The position numbers were made by a program, and so were the translations under genes. The notes under the pieces are model-generated. The model saw only the letters and a program-made list of their open reading frames with translations, did no database searches and had not been told where the DNA came from. Below, piece by piece: positions 49,801 through 59,110 of a stretch of 64,000 nucleotides of DNA. How positions within the stretch are numbered: position 1 is the stretch's first letter; each line of letters begins with the position of its first letter. Source of the DNA: Colius striatus (lineage: Eukaryota; Chordata; Aves; Coliiformes; Coliidae); contig NC_084759.1 in NCBI RefSeq assembly GCF_028858725.1, forward strand, positions 93,020,362 to 93,084,361. Direction: 5' to 3'.

Positions 49801-51895
49801 CCAGCTAAAAAGATGAGTTTATGGTTGTAAAATATAATGTTTAAACAAACCTGTATCTGACACCAACAAATCATCACAAAACAGAATTAGAAGTACCTAC
49901 AACTCTTCTGAGTTAGTAGGAAATTGTTGGAAGTTTAAAACTTTTTCATGTTTTGTCACAATCTCGATAATGGGCTTTTTAAGTGGGAGCTGTAAAATTT
50001 CATTACAACACATTCATTTCTTGAACAAAGTGAGGCTCATTTTTCCAGTGGAAATAACCTGGTCTTCACAATGCTTCTGTCTGCAGCAGAGAGAATGTTC
50101 AGTTGACTTCTTGGATTAGCTTTACTGCCTCTTTGCAGTGCCAGGCTGCTGCAGAAAAGGGAACCATGGAGCCAAGAATTTGACCTCTGGATTTCAGTGA
50201 CATTAACACCAAAAAATAATTCCTGGGAAGGACCACTTCCATGAGCAAAATTGGAGCTATTCCTTGCAGTCTGGGTGTTGTCTGCACAAGTGAATAAATA
50301 CATCTGGAATAAGAGAAGCTGTATATTTTAAGTGGGAGAGTGGTAAAATAGAGTAAGTCATGTGACAATGTGATTATTTATTTTTTATTTCTGATGGAAT
50401 CAGTCATGAAAGTCAATGACGTTGATGCAGAGAAAGACACTCACATTCCAGTCTTACAGCATCCACGTGTGCTATTTCTCCAGACTGAGTTGGAGTTGTT
50501 AAATGACTGCACTCGAATAACTCCATGTGCATACAAGCTCTCATTTTTGTGTAGAATTGGAGAATGGCAGAAGTCTATCAGGGTATAAATTTAGCTTGCT
50601 TATTTCCTCTCGGAATGAAAGATTTGCCCAGTTTTTTAAGGTTAGTATAAATAAAATCACCAGGATAAAGCAATTGGTACTTCATTATTACATGTTGCAC
50701 AGCTGAGTAAAGTTCTTTAGTGAAGCAGCTGGAGGACTCAACCATTTCTGGTTTTCAAAACATAAATTTTGAGTGTCTGTTCTGGCTTTCAAGCACTTTG
50801 GTTGAAGGAGAAAAGATCAGCTATCACATTCACCTAAATATGTCAAAATATAGTTTTTAGGGCAAATTTCTAGAAAAAAAACCCCACACAACTTGCCTTA
50901 TACTTAGATTCAACTTATTTTAAAAGGAAAGTAAGTCTCATTTCTGAAGGGCCACAAATTTAGAGAAGGTATTTAGCTGATCCTCTTTTTTTTGTCAGTC
51001 TTTTGGTAAGCATTTTGTCTGGTTTTTTCCACTCGTAAACTGTCATAATACACACCCGAGACTGCAGCTTTTACAGATGCTCATGTTCATAGAGAAATTG
51101 TAGGGATGCCATTTGTTTTTCACTGCTGTTTCAGGGTACTTGATGTACAGAACAGATTCTATCAAAACGAATTCATGGAAGAGAGCAGAGAGAGAGGGAG
51201 GAAGAAACGTTGAGATCTCATTAAGAATGTCGCCTAACTTCCATTCCAACCTTCCTCAGATGCCTGATGTTACTGCAATGAGGCTAAATGAGAGATTCTG
51301 TCACACAAATATCAGTTGGTCGTGCTTTCAGAAATGAATATTGCCTAAACCTTTGTTTCTCACAGGAAAGTAGCTACTTGTCTGCAACTTTACAATGAAA
51401 AACTATCCTGACTTAACAACAACCATCTTTCAGAGACTACTATTGTATGTACTGTTCTTTCCAAACTTTGTCTACCATCAGGGTAGCTTTTATGATACAT
51501 TTTTTTCTGAAAATAACCATCTGTTTTTTTCCAATAACTTGCAAGATTGGCCGTTTAGCATGAATCACCTAATTAATTCCAGATCTTGGACTTTGATATT
51601 TATTTTGAGATATTTTTTATTTTTGAGCACAGTGAAGGGTGCATTTCACAGACCATTTTACCAATTTCACTGGGTAAAGAATGAATAACAACTCCCTAAC
51701 TTGAAAACTGTTGTTTAACCACAGTCATTAAGGGAAATCTTACCCTGCTTATGATTCAAGATTATAACTTTGTTGCAAAGGAAAGATAAATAAATTATGA
51801 TCCTAACCAATATTGTCTAATTAGATGCTTAATACAAACAGTAGAGGGAAAAAGATGTTGAAATAGATCTATGGAAAGTGAACAATTTGTGCTTT

Positions 51896-51939
51896 AAAGA
51901 TCATTATTTTTATATATATAAATATATAAAGATCATTAT
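51896..51939. repeat. 12-bp direct repeat flanking a TA-rich core
   Basis: AAAGATCATTAT occurs at 51896-51907 and again at 51928-51939, separated by 20 bases made only of A and T. Confidence 0.75.
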
Positions 51940-54311
51940 CATAAATACTGGAGCCACCTGACCTCTCAAGTTTTTTCTTCAGACACTTCGTCCCTTTTTA
52001 ATGTATAACAACTCAGATTCACTGCATTTTAGTTTGATCTTGGAACATTCGCAAGAGTGATATACAGTGGGGGTGACTGAAGACGGCTTTATATTGCTGC
52101 ACTCATTGGACACTGCTCTGTATGAAAATCAGCAGAACTGAACACATATCTTGCACCTTCACAGTGCAAGATTTTAGCACCAACCTACTTCTGTGAGCTG
52201 GTTTTGATTTTGTCAGAGCCTGCCATACATTTGAATCCCAGCTGGATCCTTGGTAGTGCCAAAGAATACTCTATTCTGTTGTTGGTCCCGAGGATGTTGA
52301 TCTTGGGCAAAGGAAAGGAGCAGGCAGGTAAAGCAGTACAGTCTTTGTCCACTGTGAAAGATTCATGGCAATGTGTCTGTCAGAGTCATAAATCCTATGT
52401 CCTTAAACACCTTCCTCTTCTCAGTATCACTAATGTCAGTCATCATGTCGTATTTTGTCTGGATAAACATTTACAGGGGACAGTAAAGAAGGAATGAATT
52501 TAACAGTCATGCAACACAGTGCACAGTGGCCATTATGGAATTTATTGTCAAGAGGAGATGCAAAAAGCACATGTAGGTTGTGCTACTTGTGGAATTATGT
52601 TATTTTGCTCTGTGTGCTATGTGTTAACACAGGACAGGGCAACTCTGAACAGTCTCTTCTGGGGAACATATGATGTGCTGGAAATCCTCCAAATGCTCTT
52701 TCAAGACGCTTAGGTACAGGATGTTCAACCAGTATTTAATGCATTAAAAGAGTTCTACTGGTAATCTACTATTTGCACAGAATATCTGCTGAAGGCTGAG
52801 TAGGCAAGTCAGGATAATACTCCTTTATTTGTGTAATCCCAACAACATGAAGGTGACCAGGACATGATTGCTTGGCAGCCAAACAATGTATTAGCAATGA
52901 ATAAGCAAGAACTAGGGCATACGCTATGCTTTTTTTAAGCTTCTCTCCATCACAGATTTGATAGACATCACAGAGTCTTACCTGTTCTCTTTCAAGATCA
53001 GACTGTCATCAAACTAACACTGAGCAAACATACTCAGAACACATCAGTAACATTTGTTCAAATACAGAACTTGCATTCACTTTTTCCAGTCCCTTGAGTC
53101 AACTCAGCAAATCTGAGGGTTTTTTTAACCTGGCATCCTATGAAAGTGGTAAATGTTCAGTCATACAGATAAGTATGAATGTACATGACTGGGGCTTTGT
53201 TCTCTATGTTTTTCCATTTTTCAGTATTTTTTAGTGGCTATTTGCACTCGTATCTCTATTCAGAAAATTAAAGAATCTTTTTTTGTGGGTTTTTTTTTTT
53301 TTTTTTCTGAAGACCACTATACTCCCCTGTCAGATTCTTGGCTTTCTGCAAACATTGTCATCAGCTTGGAAGACAAAGTGAAACATTTGTGAAGGATGAT
53401 GGATCTGTCTCTGGCACAATTAGTCTGTAGTCTCTGGGAGTTCATTTCTTCCCTTCCTCAGTCATTGCAAAGTAAGCCACAGTTGTGAAATTATGATTCT
53501 CCAATCACTTATCTCCACAGAAAAAAAAAAAGAGAGAGGGGGAACCTCCTCTCACAAATTAAAGAAAGATAAATATGCCATATTTCTCGGTAAAATTTTA
53601 AAAGCACATTTTAATTTACCATGACTATTTTCTTCTGAATGATCTAGTGACTGGAATGGAGGACTTACTCGACAGTCATACGCTTAGTGCACACAGGGAT
53701 ATGAGGTTCCACCACTTGTTTTAGTCCATGAAGTTTTAGATTTAGATTCAACTGAAATTTGTTCATAAAGTTAGTGCATTTTAGAGACCAATGTAAACAT
53801 CCAACTCAGGGGTTCACAAAGTGGTGTCTTGCATTTGTGGGGCAGCAAAAGGAGTGAGAAGGTGCTGCTGCCAGCTGAGTAGGGACCTGACCTGCTGGAT
53901 CTGTGGATACTCTGCTCTAACACCCTTAGGACACAGAGCTGGCAAAGAAAAAGGCTCTCACAACATCAGTCGCCATGTGGACAGGATAGTCCTTACTCAT
54001 TGTACGGCAATTTTGAGGAAGTTTTACTTTCTGGTTGTCTGTCCTGTCAGTCCTCAGCTGAGGTGAATCACCATAGCTGTGTGTACATAATCAGAACTTA
54101 CTGCAAACAGTGAGAGATTTTGGTTTGCTGGTGATTCATATCAGATCATGATATTTTTTCAGTGCCATTCAGTGCTCTGCAGCTAAGCATGCTGCTCCAG
54201 GGCCACTTCTGCTCTTCTTAACTTGTAGATAGAACAATAGAAGCTATGCTCGCATGAAAGGAGGAAGGAAAAGTACAGCTTGTTACAGCGTAAGATTGAG
54301 TTCTGAAGCTA

Positions 54312-54348
54312 GAATGAATGAATGAGTGAATGAATGAATGAATGAATG
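54312..54348. repeat. (GAAT)n tetranucleotide repeat
   Basis: About nine GAAT units with one GAGT variant, about 90 bases before the large pentanucleotide array. Confidence 0.9.
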
Positions 54349-54435
54349 GCAGTGCCTTATATATTGTACTAATATATGTATATAATATTACTGTACAGTC
54401 ACTCACTACCTGATGACTTGACTGCCAAAAATGTC

Positions 54436-55175
54436 CCTTTCCTTTCCTTTCCTTTCCTTTCCTTTCCTTTCCTTTCCTTTCCTTTCCTTTCCTTTCCTTT
54501 CCTTTCCTTTCCTTTCCTTTCCTTTCCTTTCCTTTCCTTTCCTTTCCTTTCCTTTCCTTTCCTTTCCTTTCCTTTCCTTTCCTTTCCTTTCCTTTCCTTT
54601 CCTTTCCTTTCCTTTCCTTTCCTTTCCTTCCCTTCCCTTCCCTTCCCTTCCCTTCCCTTCCCTTCCCTTCCCTTCCCTTCCCTTCCCTTCCCTTCCCTTC
54701 CCTTCCCTTCCTTCCCTTCCCTTCCCTTCCCTTCCCTTCCCTTCCCTTCCCTTCCCTTCCCTCCCCTTCCCTCCCCTCCCCTCCCCTCCCCTCCCCTCCC
54801 CTCCCCTCCCCTCCCCTCCCCTCCCCTCCCCTCCCCTCCCCTCCCCTCCCCTCCCCTCCCCTCCCCTCCCCTCCCCTCCCCTCCCCTCCCCTCCCCTCCC
54901 CTCCCCTCCCCTCCCCTCCCCTCCCCTCCCCTCCTCTCCTCTCCCCTCCCCTCCTCTCCTCTCCCCTCCCCTCCTCTCCTCTCCCCTCCTCTCCTCTCCT
55001 CTCCCCTCCTCTCCTCTCCTCTCCTCTCCTCTCCTCTCCTCTCCTCTCCTCTCCTCTCCTCTCCTCTCCTCTCCTCTCCTCTCCTCTCCTCTCCTCTCCT
55101 CTCCTCTCCTCTCCTCTCCTCTCCTCTCCTCTCCTCTCCTCTCCTCTCCTCTCCTCTCCTCTCCTCTCCTCTCCT
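54436..55175. repeat. 740-bp composite pentanucleotide array with stepwise unit change
   Basis: About 148 five-base units, all pyrimidine on the + strand. From left to right: CCTTT x38 (54436-54625), CCTTC/CCCTT x about 27 (54626-54760, with a 1-base deletion at about 54711), a short mix, CTCCC x about 32 (54771-54930), a mixed zone alternating CTCCT and CTCCC (54931-55005), then CTCCT x34 (55006-55175). Each block differs from the next by a single T/C change. The open frames across it (54218-55378 on -, 54376-55359 and 54431-55201 on +) are by-products of the repeat. Confidence 0.98.
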
Positions 55176-56400
55176 TTCTTTTTTCTTCTTGCTTTACTTG
55201 ACTTGTAGGACTGAAAGTTCAGAGAAAATATTTTTTCTGATGTTTTTTTTTCTAAGTCTTTTGCTTGTGTTGTCCTTTCTTCAGGATAACCTAGTGAACA
55301 CAGCAACTGAACCTTGGGTGTGGTGTTCACAGGACCTAAGTATCTACCTGCTTCCTTAGTTCTCAAAGTGAAGATCATGAAAAATTACTGCTCAACAGCT
55401 GTTAAAGCCTGGAGCATCCTGGCCTCTAGGCTTTTAAATGGCTGCCACAGAAGTACCCACACAAGTACATTGCTTCAGCTGAGCACTCACAGGACAAAAG
55501 ATTAGACAAAGTGAAGAAGAATTTAAAAATAACAATAATTTAACCATTTTCATCCCCTATACGTGGTTGCAAGCAAAAACTTGTGTGAAAAGACAGTGCA
55601 ATACCACCTGGAAATTCTTTCCAAAAAAGCTAGGCGGGCCCTGCAATTATAAAGGTGTGAGAAGCTTCGCTCACATTGTTTTGGGTAGGGAACCTTCTTG
55701 GATTAAGTTAAGCCTCTCTCTTCAGACAGCTACCTGGATCTCTGACTTCTCACACTGGAAAGCTAATTATTTACGTAAATGAGCAGTTTTTAAGCCTCTC
55801 ATGCCTCTCCATTCCTCCCCCTCCCCAAGTGTGCACTCCCTTCTTCTTGACATTCATTCTTGATGCCACAGGCATCTCTGTGCTCAGCTTGCTGCTTTAG
55901 GCATCAAGCTAGATTCATTTACTGTATAGAATATTGTATGGCAGACAGCAGGACTGCATTCCACTAGGCCACACAGTGCCAGGAAGCTAAGCACAATAAC
56001 AGTAAAAGTAATGATGCCAAAAGTCCTTTCATCACTACAGGCCTTGGTGACTCTCAGGCCAAGACCTGGCCCACAGACACAAAACTCATACTTAATACAG
56101 CTTTTCCTTGCCAAAACTTTAGAGGAGCAAAATCTCTAGAACTCAGAAAGCTGGCAAAGTTATATGAGTCAGAACTAATTTCTAAGTCCCATTAAAAAAG
56201 CTGACCTATGTAAAATAGACATGCTATGTGGACATCACCTCTACCTGGTGTGCTCCCCGTAACTTGACCACTTTAGTGATCTGCCGAGTCCCTGTGCTGT
56301 GTGCTGGATACAACTGCCCACACCAAGAACTCATCTCTTTCAACATCTCTGAGATACCATACCCTCTCCCCGTGCCACAAAGAAACGAGGAACTGCTCAA
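55176..56400. other. Intergenic between the array and the KCNJ15 3' end
   Basis: Starts with a T-rich pyrimidine tail of the array. No gene or recognised repeat. Confidence 0.6.
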
Positions 56401-56410
56401 ACTAATTTTT

Positions 56411-56416
56411 TTTATT
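56411..56416 (-). terminator. KCNJ15: Candidate poly(A) signal, KCNJ15
   Basis: AATAAA on the - strand about 970 bases after the stop codon. Confidence 0.45.
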
Positions 56417-57248
56417 AATGGAATGGTTTTAATAGACCAAAAATGAAGTGAGTGAAAGGAATGCTTGTCCTATTTACTTGAAAAAGTAAATATTGTTTAC
56501 AGACATTATACAGCTTTCTCTTAACTGAAATTAAATAAAGTCCATAGCAAAGCAAGCAATCTGTAGAAATGTATTGTTATGTTGCTATTGCAAATGATTT
56601 ACATTAGATAAAAGAACAGGTGTCTCAAAGCCAGCTTTAATCTTAGTTGATTACTGTTATGATTCTGTGTGTCTTGCTCTCATCTCCCCTTTTTTTTTAT
56701 ATTATATATAAACCAGACATTAATAAGGTTAAAAAAGTGAGTCATCACAAAACAATCAGAAAACAAGCTCTGAGTAGGAGAGAGAGAGAACAAGCTTCTT
56801 TCCTCACTACCCAGCACGACTAATCTGTCACCTTCCTTCAAGATTTAAGAAGGAAGCTTATCACCTCCCTGCAGGCTCTTCCCACATCCAACTATTTGTC
56901 TCTCAAATCAACTTACTTTCAGTGCCAGGAATCCCTGCGAAGGCAATACCTGGTACGAGAATAAACATTTTAAATATACATATTTTAAGGGAGCATATTT
57001 TCTTCTACTAGTACTGTGTGCTGTCTCTGCAAATGCATGTTCACAGTAAAACCATGTCAAATAAATATTTGAAGGAATCAGCACAGTGCATCCAGTTTCA
57101 CTTTCCAAACGGAAAGCAGTGTGTCTGCTTTTAGTGGTGGTATAAGGCAGAGTATTAATGCAAATGTAACTTTACCAAGTCACAATCATGAACAAAGAAA
57201 TCCTGCCTAATTACAAACTACTTGCTTAACAACTCAACCAAAGCGATA

Positions 57249-57292
57249 GGTTTACTATACTGAATAGGACGGTTTACTATACTGAAAAGGAC
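57249..57292. repeat. 22-bp tandem duplication
   Basis: GGTTTACTATACTGAATAGGAC is repeated directly as GGTTTACTATACTGAAAAGGAC (one mismatch), within the likely KCNJ15 3' UTR. Confidence 0.9.
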
Positions 57293-57384
57293 TTTGCCGC
57301 TGGTTTCATAGCAGATATACAGCAAATAGAGTATGTTTTTTTCAGATTGCAAAAAGGATGAGTCAGAATAGTTTGTCCATTCAA

Positions 57385-58515
57385 TCAAACATTGCTCTGC
57401 TGTAACAACATCGTTCTCAGTTCCCTCTCTCTTTGATCCTCTTGCCTGTATTTCTCCTCTAGTTTTTGTTTTTCAGAGTCCATACTATAAAAAATGGAAT
57501 CTGTGCTTCTCCTAATCTTCTCAAACTGACTGAAATCCGCAACGTACTTTCCGTTTGGAGAGAGAGAAACCACAGGCACGAACTCGTAGCCCCAGTGAAT
57601 CTCCTCAGGAATGTAGGAAGTCCTGCTTTGGCAGACAGCACTGGTGGACTCCACTGTGGCATTCAGGAGCACCACAAGCTCAAAGTCCTTCTCCTTGAGA
57701 TTTTGAGGTGTGAGATCTCTCAAAGGGCTGCTCTCATCCAAAATATGGTAGAAGGTTAAAGGCAAGATAAGAAAGGGACTCTCTGAAGAGGAGTCAACAT
57801 TGAACTTGACACTGGCTTGATTCAGCAGGATCCTCTCCCCTTCTTTGGTTTCATATGTCTGAAGAAGCTTCCCAGACAGCTGACACTGTATCAGAAGACT
57901 CTTCCTCATATTTGCTACTCTGATCACCAGGCAAAGGTCTCCATTGTGTTTCGTAATGACGGCACAGTGGCTGAATTTAATAGTCTCTGCTCTTTTTTTA
58001 GGTCTTGCAATTTTGGCCAGAAAAGTACCTGTGATGAAGATTTCAATCAAAGTTGTGATGACCAGTTGGGCCACAAGTAAGAAAATGGCATGAGGACACT
58101 CCTCTGTAATGAAACGAAATCCATAGCCAATGGTTGTCTGTGACTCCAAGGAGAAGAGGAATGCCCCAGTCAGAGAGTCTACGTTCTTGACACATGGCTC
58201 GCGCTTCGAGGTGAATTTGTTCATCTCTAAATCACCATGAAGGAATGCAATGGCATAGTAGATAACTCCAAAGAGGAACCAGGTCATAACAAAAGTAGCA
58301 GCAAATAAGGTGAGTTTGTACCTCCACTTCATGTCTATAACTGTAGTCCACAAATCTTGAAGGTAGAGTAGGTAAATGCCATCAACTTTGTCTATCCGCA
58401 CATTGCTGTGGCCACTCTTGGACATCACACGGGGTTTTTGTGTCTTGAGCATGGCAGTATCGATGCTTCCATTAACCAGTGGGACACGGGACATGTTAAT
58501 CTTTGTGGTTTCCAT
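57385..58515 (-). CDS. KCNJ15: Inward-rectifier K+ channel Kir4.2 (KCNJ15), complete
   Basis: A single-exon coding sequence of 376 residues (human 375). The ATG at 58513-58515 is chosen; the frame continues two codons further to a GTG, but these belong to the 5' UTR after the splice acceptor. The channel passes K+ inward across the plasma membrane, as tetramers or with Kir5.1. Visible features in order: the conserved [16 protein letters not shown]-terminal block; Lys63 in the VIDMKWRYK slide helix (the pH-sensing position in Kir1.1/4.1); TM1 about 68-91; Cys108 and Cys140, the extracellular disulfide pair; the TIGYG selectivity filter at 128-132; TM2 about 144-166 with Glu158 as rectification controller; ARPKKR (170-175), a PIP2-binding basic cluster; the cytoplasmic immunoglobulin-like domain; and the C-terminal SNV, a class I PDZ ligand. 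The first ~25 residues differ from human, as is usual for this family. Confidence 0.98.
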   Translation of the reverse strand: METTKINMSRVPLVNGSIDTAMLKTQKPRVMSKSGHSNVRIDKVDGIYLLYLQDLWTTVIDMKWRYKLTLFAATFVMTWFLFGVIYYAIAFLHGDLEMNKFTSKREPCVKNVDSLTGAFLFSLESQTTIGYGFRFITEECPHAIFLLVAQLVITTLIEIFITGTFLAKIARPKKRAETIKFSHCAVITKHNGDLCLVIRVANMRKSLLIQCQLSGKLLQTYETKEGERILLNQASVKFNVDSSSESPFLILPLTFYHILDESSPLRDLTPQNLKEKDFELVVLLNATVESTSAVCQSRTSYIPEEIHWGYEFVPVVSLSPNGKYVADFSQFEKIRRSTDSIFYSMDSEKQKLEEKYRQEDQRERELRTMLLQQSNV

Positions 58516-58531
58516 TCTCACTGCTTCAGTC
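58516..58531 (-). other. KCNJ15: KCNJ15 coding-exon 5' UTR segment and splice acceptor
   Basis: On the - strand CTTCTCTCCTTAG precedes GACTGAAGCAGTGAGA and then ATG. The AG (58532-58533) makes a good acceptor, so only about 16 bases of 5' UTR are in the coding exon. Confidence 0.8.
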
Positions 58532-58865
58532 CTAAGGAGAGAAGAAAAGACGACAGTTACTTAATGAAACCAAAACACTTAACTGAAAAGCATTAGAAAA
58601 TGTTGATGGAGAGAAGGAACAAACATTATCTAAACACAGCAGCAGTGAATAAAAATGACTGGAATATAAAGTTACCATCATACAATATCTGACATTACAA
58701 ATAATTTTATATTCTTTCTTCCAGGAAAAAAAAAATGATTCTGGTAACTGCCAAATATGGAGAAGTAGGTTTCTTTTATGATAGCCTGCAAAAGAAATTT
58801 GACCAAGCTGAAACTTTATATTAGTACTTTATTTCTGCAAAATACATTAATTTTTTTTTTCTTAC
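58532..58865 (-). other. KCNJ15: Probable KCNJ15 5' intron
   Basis: 334 bases between a candidate donor (GTAAG at 58861-58865, - strand) and the acceptor before the coding exon. T- and A-rich. The assignment depends on the upstream exon being real; a longer intron from a distant 5' exon is the alternative. Confidence 0.45.
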
Positions 58866-59110
58866 GTTTCTCTAGAGAAGAGGCTCTTTTTGATTACTGA
58901 GCAGGTTTTCTTTAATGCCCTGAAGAGAGACATCTGATCAAAATTAAAGTCGCGTCAGTGTTTGGTTTAGAACGCAGATCCAGCACACCACCTCTGTCTC
59001 TTCCTGCGACGGAGGCAAAATGAGCCAGACCAGCTTTCACTGTGAACAATTAACTTCCACAAGTGATTTACTCAATCGGATCTGGCTCTTTGTTACAGAC
59101 CTACAACTAA
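58866..59110 (-). other. KCNJ15: Candidate KCNJ15 5' UTR exon / promoter-proximal region
   Basis: On the - strand the text AGAGAAAC|GTAAG is a good splice donor at 58865. Upstream (higher coordinates) 58950-59155 has about nine CpGs in 200 bases, well above its surroundings, as expected near a start site. No clear TATA box was found and the transcription start is not fixed; the right edge given is arbitrary. Confidence 0.4.

Larger units (their letters stand above)
43121..54311. other. Intergenic, no gene seen
   Basis: Eleven kilobases, mostly AT-rich unique sequence. Notable small elements are an AP-1/GATA inverted motif (46829-46855), a possible CR1 end (46580-46607), a pair of 12-bp direct repeats (51896-51939), a hairpin (52148-52172) and a long T run (53291-53308). 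Open frames are short and without domains. Confidence 0.6.
56411..57384 (-). other. KCNJ15: KCNJ15 3' UTR (estimated)
   Basis: The first AATAAA downstream of the KCNJ15 stop on the - strand is the complement of TTTATT at 56411-56416; an ATTAAA variant is at 56637-56642. The stretch is AT-rich and non-coding and contains a 22-bp tandem duplication at 57249-57292. The exact transcript end is not known. Confidence 0.5.

Noticed and set aside
54218..55378. Long open frames (386 codons on -, 327 and 256 codons on +) across the pentanucleotide array
   Set aside because: They consist of repeating GREGK/ERRGE- or SFPFL/SPPLP-type peptides that arise because a five-base unit without stops is open in all frames. 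Both strands are open at once, which marks a repeat, not a gene.
58516..58521. Two extra N-terminal codons (GTG AGA) for KCNJ15
   Set aside because: GTG is not expected as a start here and an ATG follows two codons later; the bases fit 5' UTR after the acceptor.
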